From Pseudomonadales bacterium (lineage in GTDB: Bacteria; Pseudomonadota; Gammaproteobacteria; Pseudomonadales; Azotimanducaceae), in assembly GCA_029251375.1 (NCBI GenBank), contig JAQXDL010000036.1, positions 1 through 41,660 on the forward strand: 41,660 nt of DNA, in the 5' to 3' direction. The notes under the pieces are model-generated. The model was not told the DNA's origin. It worked only from the letters and a program-made list of their open reading frames with translations, and did no database searches. Below, in pieces: positions 32,268 through 39,975 of the stretch. Positions within the stretch are counted from its first letter, which is position 1; every line of letters begins with the position of its first letter. A program made the position numbers and the translations under genes.

Positions 32268-33986
32268 ATGTACGATTTGCTAATCAAAAATGGCACTGTC
32301 ATTGATGGATCTGGCGACGAGAAGTTCGTCGGAAATATCGCAATAAAAGATGGCCTAATCGCCGCAGTTGGCAAGATTGAAGGTGACGCAACTCGGACCA
32401 TCGATGCCGATGGCAAGCTCGTGACGCCTGGTTGGGTTGATATCCATACCCATTATGATGGCCAAGCTACTTGGGACCCGATCATGGGCCCATCAAGTTG
32501 GCACGGCGTCACAACGGTTGTGATGGGTAATTGTGGCGTTGGTTTTGCACCGGTTAAACCGGGTAAAGAAAACTTCTTGATAGAACTGATGGAAGGCGTC
32601 GAGGATATTCCAGGCGCTGCACTCGCGGAAGGGATTAACTGGAAGTGGGAAACATTTGCCGAATATCTTGACGCGCTCGAAGAAATGCCAAGAACAATGG
32701 ACGTTGCGACACAAGTACCTCATGGTCCTGTACGCGCGTATGTCATGGGCGATCGCTGCAACGGTGACGAAGCCCCGACAGACGACGAGATCGCACAAAT
32801 GTCCGAACTCGTTCGAGACGGTATCAAAGCCGGTGCACTCGGTTTCTCAAGTTCACGCACACTGCTTCACAAAGACGTCCACGGCGAATACGTACCCGGT
32901 ACATTCGCCGGTAGTGATGAGATGCTCCAACTTGGCTTGGCAATGAAAGGCTTAGACCACGGCATATTCGAATTAGTCTCTGACAACCTTGGTGACGATG
33001 ACGAATGGCAATGGGTTAAACAGTTCGCAAAAGAAACTGGCAAGAAAGTGACCCTAATTGCGACGTCCGCCGCCGCCTATGAGAATGGCAAAATTTATCG
33101 AATTGCTCAAGAAGCTAGCGAACAGGGTATGGATATCATGCCGCAAATGGCTGGCCGACCGACTGGCGTTCTGCACGGTTTACAGAGTAGTTTTCATGCA
33201 TTCATCGCTCATCCGACTTATGTCAGCGAAGTATCCAACCTGACGCTTGATGAGAAGGTGAAGAAGATGCAGCAACCTCATATCAAGACGAAGATCCTCG
33301 CCGAAGAATCTCAAATACGATCAACACGTCAGGGCAGCATGGATGATCTGATGAAGATGGTCTTTCCTCTTGGCGAACGTCCAAACTATGAACCTGATGC
33401 TCAAGATAGTGTTGCCGGTGTCGCTAAAGAGCTCGGCAAGAGTTCATTAGAAGTCATGTACGACCTACTGGTCGACAATGACGGCAAAGAATTGTTCTAC
33501 CAGCCCCTCGGTGGGTATGTCGGTTACAACCTAGATGCACAGCGCATGCTAATGCAACACCCTAAAGTCATTATGGGACTAAGTGACGGCGGTGCACATT
33601 GTGGTGTTATCGCTGATGCAGGTATGCCGACGTTTATCATGACCCATTGGGGTCGAGATCGTAGTAAGGGTGAAACGCTGCCATTGGAATTCCTAGTGCG
33701 CTCCCTTACGCGGAAAACTGCAGAGGCTTACGACATGATGGACCGGGGTCTTATCAAACAAGGCATGATCGCAGACATTAATATTATCGATTTTGAAAAG
33801 CTCAACCTGCATCGACCGGAAGCCATATATGACTTACCCACAGGTGGCAAAAGATTGGTCCAAGGTGTTGATGGCTATGAATACACAATCAAGTCTGGTG
33901 AGGTAACGTTTGAACATGGTGCCCACACGGGTAACTTGCCCGGCGGCTTGGTTAGAGGGAAAACTGCGCTGCGGGCTAACGCTTAA
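32268..33986 (+). CDS. N-acyl-D-amino-acid deacylase / D-aminoacylase-like amidohydrolase
   Basis: A 572-residue amidohydrolase-superfamily enzyme with the long form of N-acyl-D-amino-acid deacylases. MYDLLIKNGTVIDGSG starts the small beta domain; PGWVDIHTHYDGQATWDP gives H-x-H metal ligands; VVMGNCGVGFAP has the Cys that bridges metal in D-aminoacylases; and MGLSDGGAHCGVIADAGMP is the C-terminal motif with the catalytic Asp. The C-terminus returns to the beta domain (GMIADINIIDFEKL, VKSGEV-like). It removes acyl groups from N-acyl-D-amino acids in the cytosol. ATG 32268 has GGGAG about 10 nt upstream; an in-frame TTG at 32262 is an alternative. The hairpin 34001-34028 follows. Confidence 0.86.
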   Translation: MYDLLIKNGTVIDGSGDEKFVGNIAIKDGLIAAVGKIEGDATRTIDADGKLVTPGWVDIHTHYDGQATWDPIMGPSSWHGVTTVVMGNCGVGFAPVKPGKENFLIELMEGVEDIPGAALAEGINWKWETFAEYLDALEEMPRTMDVATQVPHGPVRAYVMGDRCNGDEAPTDDEIAQMSELVRDGIKAGALGFSSSRTLLHKDVHGEYVPGTFAGSDEMLQLGLAMKGLDHGIFELVSDNLGDDDEWQWVKQFAKETGKKVTLIATSAAAYENGKIYRIAQEASEQGMDIMPQMAGRPTGVLHGLQSSFHAFIAHPTYVSEVSNLTLDEKVKKMQQPHIKTKILAEESQIRSTRQGSMDDLMKMVFPLGERPNYEPDAQDSVAGVAKELGKSSLEVMYDLLVDNDGKELFYQPLGGYVGYNLDAQRMLMQHPKVIMGLSDGGAHCGVIADAGMPTFIMTHWGRDRSKGETLPLEFLVRSLTRKTAEAYDMMDRGLIKQGMIADINIIDFEKLNLHRPEAIYDLPTGGKRLVQGVDGYEYTIKSGEVTFEHGAHTGNLPGGLVRGKTALRANA

Positions 33987-34000
33987 GATTTTGCGCACCG

Positions 34001-34028
34001 AACCCCAACCAGTTTATTGGTTGGGGTT
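34001..34028. terminator. Strong hairpin between convergent genes, without U-tract
   Basis: AACCCCAACC (34001-34010) and GGTTGGGGTT (34019-34028) form a perfect 10-bp stem with an 8-nt loop, 15 bases after the deacylase stop and 28 bases before the convergent enoyl-CoA hydratase end. Neither side has a U-run, so it may be a bidirectional 3'-end stabiliser rather than a classical terminator. Confidence 0.55.
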
Positions 34029-34056
34029 AAGCTGAAAAGCGACTTCGAAAACGCCG

Positions 34057-34839
34057 CTATTTGCCAACGAAATTTGCAGGTCGACGTTCAAGAAACGAAG
34101 CAACGCCCTCTTTGTGATCTTCAGACTTAAAACATTCAGCCAGCGCCTTGGTGTGGTTTTCCATATGTTGATCAACAGGAATACCCAGACCTTCATAGAC
34201 GAGCGACTTGATCCTTGTCTGAGAAAATGGAGAACCTTGAAGTAGCATTGCGGCCATCTTTTTCGCTTCGTCCATGAGTTCTTCGGGCTCGAACACAGCC
34301 GAGACATATTTAAGCTCATGGGCTTGCTGAGCGGAGATAAACTCACCGGAATACAACAGCCAAAATGCCTGCGAGGTTCCAATCAATCGCGGCAATAACC
34401 AGCTACCAGCGCCGGTATCCGGCACTAAGCCACGATGTGCAAAGTTCCAAGCAAACCTCGCCCGAGTTGAAGCGATACGGATATCACATTGGGAAGTAAA
34501 TTCAGCCCCCATGCCAACTGCCGGGCCATCAATCGCGCCGATCACAGGTTTAGGACATGAGATAATTGGCCACCATCGGGTTTTTTCTTCCGCGGTGCCA
34601 CGCAAGCCTCTTGTTTCACCCGGTATGGTTGCAAGATCCGCCAAGTCCGTTCCCGCGCAAAAAGAACCGGGTGTGCCTGTCAGAATAACAATCCGCACAG
34701 ACTCATCCTTGCCAGCCCGATCCATAGTCGCAATGAAGTCGCCAAGCATTTTATAGCTCATGGCATTTTTCTTCTCAGGGCGATTAATTGTGATTGTCGC
34801 TATCTCATCGGCGACTTCGTATAAAATCCAATCTTCCAT
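34057..34839 (-). CDS. Enoyl-CoA hydratase/isomerase family protein (crotonase fold)
   Basis: A 260-residue crotonase-fold protein. ATITINRPEKKNAMS is the N-terminal strand; TPGSFCAGTDLADLATIPG holds the first oxyanion-hole Gly; and PKPVIGAIDGPAVGMGAEFTSQCDIRIA holds the second oxyanion region and the usual position of the first catalytic Glu. FAHRGLVPDTGAGSWLLPRLIG fits the second acidic position, where Asp (PDTGAG) replaces Glu as in isomerases or other members. It may act as enoyl-CoA hydratase or isomerase in acyl-CoA breakdown. I chose ATG 34839 because GAGGAG is 5 nt upstream; the longer start at 34869 adds an unrelated tail. Co-directional with the SDR upstream, 50 bases apart. Confidence 0.88.
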   Translation of the reverse strand: MEDWILYEVADEIATITINRPEKKNAMSYKMLGDFIATMDRAGKDESVRIVILTGTPGSFCAGTDLADLATIPGETRGLRGTAEEKTRWWPIISCPKPVIGAIDGPAVGMGAEFTSQCDIRIASTRARFAWNFAHRGLVPDTGAGSWLLPRLIGTSQAFWLLYSGEFISAQQAHELKYVSAVFEPEELMDEAKKMAAMLLQGSPFSQTRIKSLVYEGLGIPVDQHMENHTKALAECFKSEDHKEGVASFLERRPANFVGK

Positions 34840-34889
34840 CGTCACTCCTCGGTAGGTTATCTTCACCAATTAAGCTGGCGCTTTTTATT

Positions 34890-35600
34890 TTAACTCAACC
34901 CATCGATCGGGATACAAGCACCATGAATCGCTGCAGACTCTTGGCTTGACAGAAAACCCACGAGGTTAGCAATCTCGGCGGGGCTAACCCACTTTGAAAA
35001 GTCTGCATCAGGCATATCGGATCTATTTCTCGGTGTATCGATCAAACTAGGCATGACAGCATTTACATTGATGCCGGACTCTCTCAGTTCAAGCGCCATG
35101 CTTTCGGTAAGGCGCATAACAGCAGCCTTACTTGCGGTGTATGCACCCATGTTGGCTGCGCCTGCCAAAGCCGCACGGGCAGCGACGTTAATTATCTTGC
35201 CCTGCCCCTGACCCACCATCGCAGGCACGATGGCCGCACTCATATTTAATATTGAACGTGTGTTCAAATCGAACAGGAAATTCCAAGTGTCATCGGAGGT
35301 TTCATGAACGGGGTCGCCCATGAGAAAGCCACCAGCTATATTGGCCAGTATACTAACCTCGCCAAACTGACGAACAACACGTCCAACCGCTTCTGCACAG
35401 CTATCTCGATTGGTGAGATCACAGGCTTCGTAACAGTGCAATTCAGAGGGGGTTGGAAAGGCGCTGGCAAGTATTTCATCGCTGTAATCGAGCACAGCAA
35501 CACGCGCGCCTCGTTCTGAGAACCAACTAACGATCCCTTGACCTAACGCACCGGCACCACCGGTGACCAACACTAGCTTGTTATCGAATGTTTTCTGCAT
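34890..35600 (-). CDS. Short-chain dehydrogenase/reductase, FabG-like, without the usual Ser
   Basis: A 236-residue classical SDR. Residues 8-19, VLVTGGAGALGQG, form the cofactor-binding TGxxxGxG; CDLTNRDS is the adenine-ring Asp region; NIAGG corresponds to NNAG; and GAYTASKAAVMRLTE holds the catalytic Tyr-x3-Lys. The position 13 before the Tyr, normally the catalytic Ser, is Ala in INVAARAALAGAA. C-terminal GACIPIDGLS is the usual SDR end. It likely uses NAD(P)(H) on a 3-oxoacyl or alcohol substrate. AAGGAG lies 9 nt before the ATG. It precedes the enoyl-CoA hydratase gene on the same strand; both could act on one acyl chain. Confidence 0.82.
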   Translation of the reverse strand: MQKTFDNKLVLVTGGAGALGQGIVSWFSERGARVAVLDYSDEILASAFPTPSELHCYEACDLTNRDSCAEAVGRVVRQFGEVSILANIAGGFLMGDPVHETSDDTWNFLFDLNTRSILNMSAAIVPAMVGQGQGKIINVAARAALAGAANMGAYTASKAAVMRLTESMALELRESGINVNAVMPSLIDTPRNRSDMPDADFSKWVSPAEIANLVGFLSSQESAAIHGACIPIDGLS

Positions 35601-35695
35601 GCTTTGTATCTCCTTTCACGAGCCTTATCATTGAAGGAGATAATGGCTGCGGGCTAATGCGATGAATCACAAAGCAACACAAGGTAACCCCTGTA

Positions 35696-36967
35696 TTAGG
35701 AAGACACACCAAAGATTGCTTTGAACATATAGAAGAAGATGATGGACAATATTGCGCCCGCAGGCAAGGTAACCATCCAAGATACAAAGATAGTCCCAAC
35801 AACCCTCAGATTCAGCGCAGAGATACCGCGTGCTAAGCCCACACCTAAAACGCCACCAACAAGTGTGTGCGTGGTCGACACAGGCAGACTATAAGCTGAA
35901 GCCAATACAACTGTTGTTGCGGCTGCTAGTTCGGCCGCAAAGCCACTGCTGGGTGTCAGCTCAGTGATTTTACTACCGATAGTCATAATGACCTTGTAAC
36001 CATAAAGAGCCAATCCAGCGACAATGCCACTACCACCGAGTAACAATATCCATACTGGCATTGCTGATTTTTGTGCGACCGCACCACCGGATTCGATAAT
36101 GCCGTTGATCGCGGCCAACGGACCAATAGCATTCGCTACGTCGTTAGAACCATGGGCAAACGCCATCGCGCAGGCTGTAAAAATCATCAAAACAGCAAAC
36201 ACTTTTTCAACATAAACCAAAGAGTGCTGTTCAGAATCGGTTATGCGCTTAATTCTACTCAACGCGGCGATGCCAATGAACATAATAATAATTGAGACAC
36301 CGATGGAATAAAGTATCGCTTGTTGAAAGGGAATATCTAAACCTACGTGCTTTAAACCTTTTACCATCGTTACCATCGAGATAACAAAACCCACTAACAG
36401 GATATAACCCGGTACAAATCGCTTTGCTGCGATGTAAGGATCATCAGCGGCGAAAATAAAACGCCTTACACTCATATAAAGAATAAAGGACAACGTGCCG
36501 GCCATCACTGGCGACACTACCCACGACGAGACAATCTCGCCAACCTTGCCCCAGTTGACGGCATCAACAGAGATACCGACGCTGGCAAAACCTACGATGG
36601 CTCCAACAATTGTGTGAGTCGTGGATACGGGCCAGCCCATGGCAGTGGCAACAAGCAACCAAATGGCAGCAGCCAACAGCGACGCCATCATGCCGTAGAC
36701 CAGCAACTCGGGGGTTTGTCCCATCAGATTCGGATCGATGATGCCTTTACGTATTGTTGAGGTAACTTCACCCCCTGCGAGGTAGGCACCTGCAAACTCA
36801 AATACCATCGCAATAAGTATAGCTTGCTTGATCGTAATCGCTTTTGAACCAACCGAGGTTCCCATAGCGTTGGCAACATCGTTTGCTCCAACCCCCCACG
36901 CCATGAAAAAACCAAAAGCAATAGCGAGAATCAAAAGTAGGTTGCCGTGTTCTGCGATGACATCCAT
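35696..36967 (-). CDS. PiT family inorganic phosphate transporter
   Basis: A 423-residue inner-membrane transporter with about ten membrane segments. The two PiT signature repeats are visible: GVGANDVANAMGTSVGSKAI near the N-terminus and AHGSNDVANAIGPLAA in the second half; the paired PVSTTHTIVGAIVG and PVSTTHTLVGGVLG segments are the other inverted-repeat hallmark. PiT proteins import phosphate with H+ or as metal-phosphate, with low affinity. GGAG lies 9 nt before the ATG. It follows the DUF47 gene by 57 bases in one operon, an arrangement known in many bacteria where the DUF47/PhoU-like protein assists the carrier. Confidence 0.92.
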   Translation of the reverse strand: MDVIAEHGNLLLILAIAFGFFMAWGVGANDVANAMGTSVGSKAITIKQAILIAMVFEFAGAYLAGGEVTSTIRKGIIDPNLMGQTPELLVYGMMASLLAAAIWLLVATAMGWPVSTTHTIVGAIVGFASVGISVDAVNWGKVGEIVSSWVVSPVMAGTLSFILYMSVRRFIFAADDPYIAAKRFVPGYILLVGFVISMVTMVKGLKHVGLDIPFQQAILYSIGVSIIIMFIGIAALSRIKRITDSEQHSLVYVEKVFAVLMIFTACAMAFAHGSNDVANAIGPLAAINGIIESGGAVAQKSAMPVWILLLGGSGIVAGLALYGYKVIMTIGSKITELTPSSGFAAELAAATTVVLASAYSLPVSTTHTLVGGVLGVGLARGISALNLRVVGTIFVSWMVTLPAGAILSIIFFYMFKAIFGVSS

Positions 36968-37024
36968 ATTGGGTTACTCCAACGAACTTAAATAATAAAA
37001 ATGGTGTTCTAGTCGATTTGGTAT

Positions 37025-37705
37025 TTATTTCGCAATAAGGAGCAACAGTCTGTTGCCGACGGATTGGGAGTTGTCAGCAATCTCCCCTATCCACTCAATC
37101 ATTCTGTAGATGAACATCACATCAACTGGATTCAAATCTTTCTCAATCGAGAAGAATGAATCACGCAACTTACCCTGAAGTACATCTGTTTCATGTTCAA
37201 CATCATTGAGTTCCGACAGCATGCCCGTTATTAGATCGATTTCACTACCGCTAAACCCCGAATGAAACAGCTCATCAAGCTCTTTTAGTGCTTCGAGCGC
37301 TAATTGTGATGCACTCACTGTTTTCGTCACTAGCTCAATAATTAGCGGCCCTAACTCGGCCGGAAATTGCATATGGCGGCTAAGCGTCAGGCCGACAACA
37401 TCTTTTGTACGGTTAGGAATCTTGTCTTGAACCTGCACAAGTTCCAAAAGGTCCGTACGAGACACAGGCATAAACAGACTACGAGGCAAATTTAAGCGAA
37501 TATTTCGCTTCAAATCATCCGCATCGCTTTCGAGCTTCTGAATCTTTGCACCAACTTTCTTGGCTTTCTTCCAATCGTCGTCCAAAACCGCCCCGAAAAA
37601 TTCAGGTAAATGACTCGCACAATTGTACGACGCCTTCATATGCTCCTGAATAGGTTGAACAGGAGACTTTGCAAACAGCTGACTGAATATTGGTATATTT
37701 GACAC
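37025..37705 (-). CDS. DUF47/PhoU-like Pit accessory protein (TIGR00153 type)
   Basis: A 226-residue all-helical protein of the DUF47 family, structurally related to PhoU. SNIPIFSQLFAKSPVQPIQEH is the conserved N-terminus; KKAKKVGAKIQKLESDADDLKRN is a PhoU-like acidic helix with E/D metal-binding residues; RTDLLELVQVQDKIPNRTKDV and ELNDVEHETDVLQGKL are the repeat equivalents. It likely binds divalent metal and controls or supports the PiT carrier. The start is GTG at 37705, with GGGGTGAG in the adjacent upstream bases. First gene of the operon with the PiT gene. Confidence 0.9.
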   Translation of the reverse strand: MSNIPIFSQLFAKSPVQPIQEHMKASYNCASHLPEFFGAVLDDDWKKAKKVGAKIQKLESDADDLKRNIRLNLPRSLFMPVSRTDLLELVQVQDKIPNRTKDVVGLTLSRHMQFPAELGPLIIELVTKTVSASQLALEALKELDELFHSGFSGSEIDLITGMLSELNDVEHETDVLQGKLRDSFFSIEKDLNPVDVMFIYRMIEWIGEIADNSQSVGNRLLLLIAK

Positions 37706-37857
37706 GACTCACCCCTTTAATTTTGCGGATTATACTCAAGTGCTGAGGCAAACATCAGCTACTTAATGTAAATTTTTTAAACCCATCTCGGTACTAAAGA
37801 TCTTTCCTTTATGGTATACAATGCGCCGGCAGAAGTATCCTGAACAAGTAGCCCGAC

Positions 37858-38331
37858 ATGGACCAAAAACAAAACAATAGATCAATACTTGATGGAGTTG
37901 CGGTATTCCTCAGCGCCACCTGCCTGTTGCATTGTTTGGCACTGCCGGTACTGATCACCCTGTACCCGATCGCTCATTCCAGCATTTTGGATGAACAGAC
38001 CTTTCATCTTGTTATGCTGCTACTCATCCTACCCGCTAGTTTGATTGCCCTTACTATTGGTTGTCGCACGCATCAAGATATACCAACCATGGTGCTCGGT
38101 GCGACTGGCTTGACTGTGTTAACTTTAACGGCGCTATTCGGTCATGATCTAGTCGGTATCGACGGCGAACGAATACTCACATCGATTGGCGGATTAGTAC
38201 TCGCTGCTGCCCATATACAAAACTTTCGAATCTGCCGCGCCGATCACTGCGACCACGAAGGTGCCCGTGATGGCATGCATGACGGGAAACCTAGCGGTGA
38301 TCAAACGAGCGTTCAAAAAACCCAGCCTTAG
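37858..38331 (+). CDS. MerC-domain membrane protein
   Basis: A 157-residue membrane protein with four predicted transmembrane segments. FLSATCLLHCLALPVLI carries the C-x3-C pair of MerC in the first segment, used in mercuric-ion transport proteins; LILPASLIALTIGCRTHQD and GGLVLAAAHIQNFRIC follow. The C-terminal 35 residues are hydrophilic with several His, Asp and Cys (CRADHCDHEG), suggesting metal binding. Many MerC-domain genes in Gammaproteobacteria lie outside mer operons and are linked to zinc or cobalt rather than mercury; no mer gene occurs here. ATG has no strong ribosome binding site. An extended -10-like TGGTATACAAT lies 45 bases upstream. Confidence 0.82.
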   Translation: MDQKQNNRSILDGVAVFLSATCLLHCLALPVLITLYPIAHSSILDEQTFHLVMLLLILPASLIALTIGCRTHQDIPTMVLGATGLTVLTLTALFGHDLVGIDGERILTSIGGLVLAAAHIQNFRICRADHCDHEGARDGMHDGKPSGDQTSVQKTQP

Positions 38332-38344
38332 CACACGCTGAAAT

Positions 38345-39019
38345 TCAATCTATCAAATCTTTACCGACAGTTTTGTTATTACAATAAGCGAGCAAGGTTT
38401 CAAAAAATCCAATCATAACGGAAACCGTTGGACCGGCGATTCTAAGCTGCCCTTGTGAAAAGCTGTAATGACCTCGTGTTTCACTGTAACGGGTCAAAGC
38501 GTAGCGAGAACTATTTAACATATCAGCAAAAGATATTTGGTGAATCTCACTGACCTCCTCCGTGTTGGCATTAAATTTGGCGGTATTTTGAATCAAGCCA
38601 ACAACCGGGGTAATCCTAAAGCCTGCTTGAGTAAAATAGTCGCCGAGGCAACCTAGCACCTCCACCTCTGATCGATCTAAGCCAATTTCCTCTTCACTTT
38701 CTCTCAAGGCCGTCGCAACAGCCGACTCATCAGCATCCGTTCGGCCACCAGGAAAGCAGATATGTCCACCAAAGCGAATCTTCGCGTGCCGACGGGTTAC
38801 GACGACATTTGATAGTTGATCATTCTCAACCACGACTGGGATCAAGACTGCAGATGATATTGCCGACGCCTTTACTTTTGTTGATACAGGCGATTCCAAA
38901 TGTGGATTCCGAAACTCAGGTAACACATTTTTATTATCGCCCTGTTCTTGAAAGTAGCCCCGCACCATTTCTAGCGTTGGTTCTACTCGACCCGTGACGA
39001 TATTACCCGGTGTACTCAA
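38345..39019 (-). CDS. Nudix hydrolase, CoA pyrophosphatase-like (NUDT7/8 type)
   Basis: A 224-residue Nudix protein. ISSAVLIPVV leads to VVVTRRHAKIRFGGHICFPGG and the Nudix box GGRTDADESAVATALRESEE (E98, R106, E107, E110, E111, G113). The RFGGHICFPGGRxDxxD run just ahead of the box is the UPF0035/CoA-pyrophosphatase signature that distinguishes coenzyme A hydrolases. It likely yields 3',5'-ADP and 4'-phosphopantetheine. The first start is TTG at 39019 with no clear ribosome binding site, 7 bases after the deacetylase-like gene; a GTG or ATG further in is possible, so the N-terminus is provisional. Probably translated from the same message as the upstream gene. Confidence 0.82.
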   Translation of the reverse strand: MSTPGNIVTGRVEPTLEMVRGYFQEQGDNKNVLPEFRNPHLESPVSTKVKASAISSAVLIPVVVENDQLSNVVVTRRHAKIRFGGHICFPGGRTDADESAVATALRESEEEIGLDRSEVEVLGCLGDYFTQAGFRITPVVGLIQNTAKFNANTEEVSEIHQISFADMLNSSRYALTRYSETRGHYSFSQGQLRIAGPTVSVMIGFFETLLAYCNNKTVGKDLID

Positions 39020-39026
39020 AATTTAA

Positions 39027-39920
39027 TCATACGTATTTCTTCAATTCGCGAAAGCCGATCATATGGATACCGGCATCTTCTATATAGTCTTTCAAAGAGT
39101 CATCGGTAAAAGCTAAGTAGTCAGCATGACGAGAATCAGGCCGTTCCTTGTCTATCGCCAACAATTCATCCCCCATTTTAGCTGGATGAAACAATAAATG
39201 TGTTAAGCCTGGCCGCACGCCATCGATTAAGCGACGGTAGAAGTTCGATTTATCATCTTCTGCTAACTCCTCCATCGGCACCAATGTGTCTACCAAAATT
39301 TCATCTAGCGTGGGTACCTTATCAGCGTCAATTTTTTCGAGAATCGCCAAATACTCATCCTGTTGTGCAATCCGATTTAACTCTCTCAATCGTTCACCAG
39401 TGACATTTGGCAAAAATGCCGGCACCGCGTACTCACTGGCTAATTCCAAATAGCTACCAAGGAATTTGGGATGAACAACTGATCCCATGTGCGTATCGAT
39501 GTGAGATATGTCAATGTCAGCAGATATTGCCATTTCTATTTGCATACGCATCTCAGCTTTTGCCGCGTCGACATCAACATGTCGAATAGCATCTTCTCTG
39601 GTTCGCCACAGGTAGCCTTGTTCATCCAGTAGACCCGAGGCTGGATCGCGCGTACTCAAAGCTGGCCAACGGAAGTGCGGGTATTCGCAGGTTAACGTCA
39701 GGTGCACACCGACATCATATTCTGGATGCTCTCGACATATTTCAGCTGCTTCCTGAAACCAAGGACCCGCGGTAAGGATCGAACCGCAGGTTGCCGCACC
39801 AACATCCAAACATTCAAAGGAGGCAACATTAGCCGCATGACTGAAGCCAATGTCGTCTATATGCGTGACGAGCACTTTATCGTCCGGCCCATATCCCATC
39901 CGTTTCAGAAAACCATTCAA
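39027..39920 (-). CDS. YdjC/ChbG-type carbohydrate deacetylase family protein
   Basis: A 297-residue protein of the YdjC (ChbG/HpnK) family. VLVTHIDDIGFSHAANVASF has the metal-binding Asp pair (D22-D23); YDVGVHLTLTCEYPHFRW the substrate-side His; and DISHIDTHMGSVVH the second His-x-Asp-x-His motif. ChbG removes an acetyl group from diacetylchitobiose and related enzymes act on hopanoid or other N-acetyl sugars; no chitobiose or hopanoid gene occurs here. TTG at 39920 is the likely start since GGAG lies 9 nt upstream; ATG at 39899 is the alternative. It lies 55 bases after the thiolase-fold gene and just upstream of the Nudix gene, all on one strand. Confidence 0.82.
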   Translation of the reverse strand: MNGFLKRMGYGPDDKVLVTHIDDIGFSHAANVASFECLDVGAATCGSILTAGPWFQEAAEICREHPEYDVGVHLTLTCEYPHFRWPALSTRDPASGLLDEQGYLWRTREDAIRHVDVDAAKAEMRMQIEMAISADIDISHIDTHMGSVVHPKFLGSYLELASEYAVPAFLPNVTGERLRELNRIAQQDEYLAILEKIDADKVPTLDEILVDTLVPMEELAEDDKSNFYRRLIDGVRPGLTHLLFHPAKMGDELLAIDKERPDSRHADYLAFTDDSLKDYIEDAGIHMIGFRELKKYV

Positions 39921-39975
39921 AACAACAATCTCCGGAGCTAAACAACTTTGCTTGAGTTTTTTGAGCGCGCTGAAT

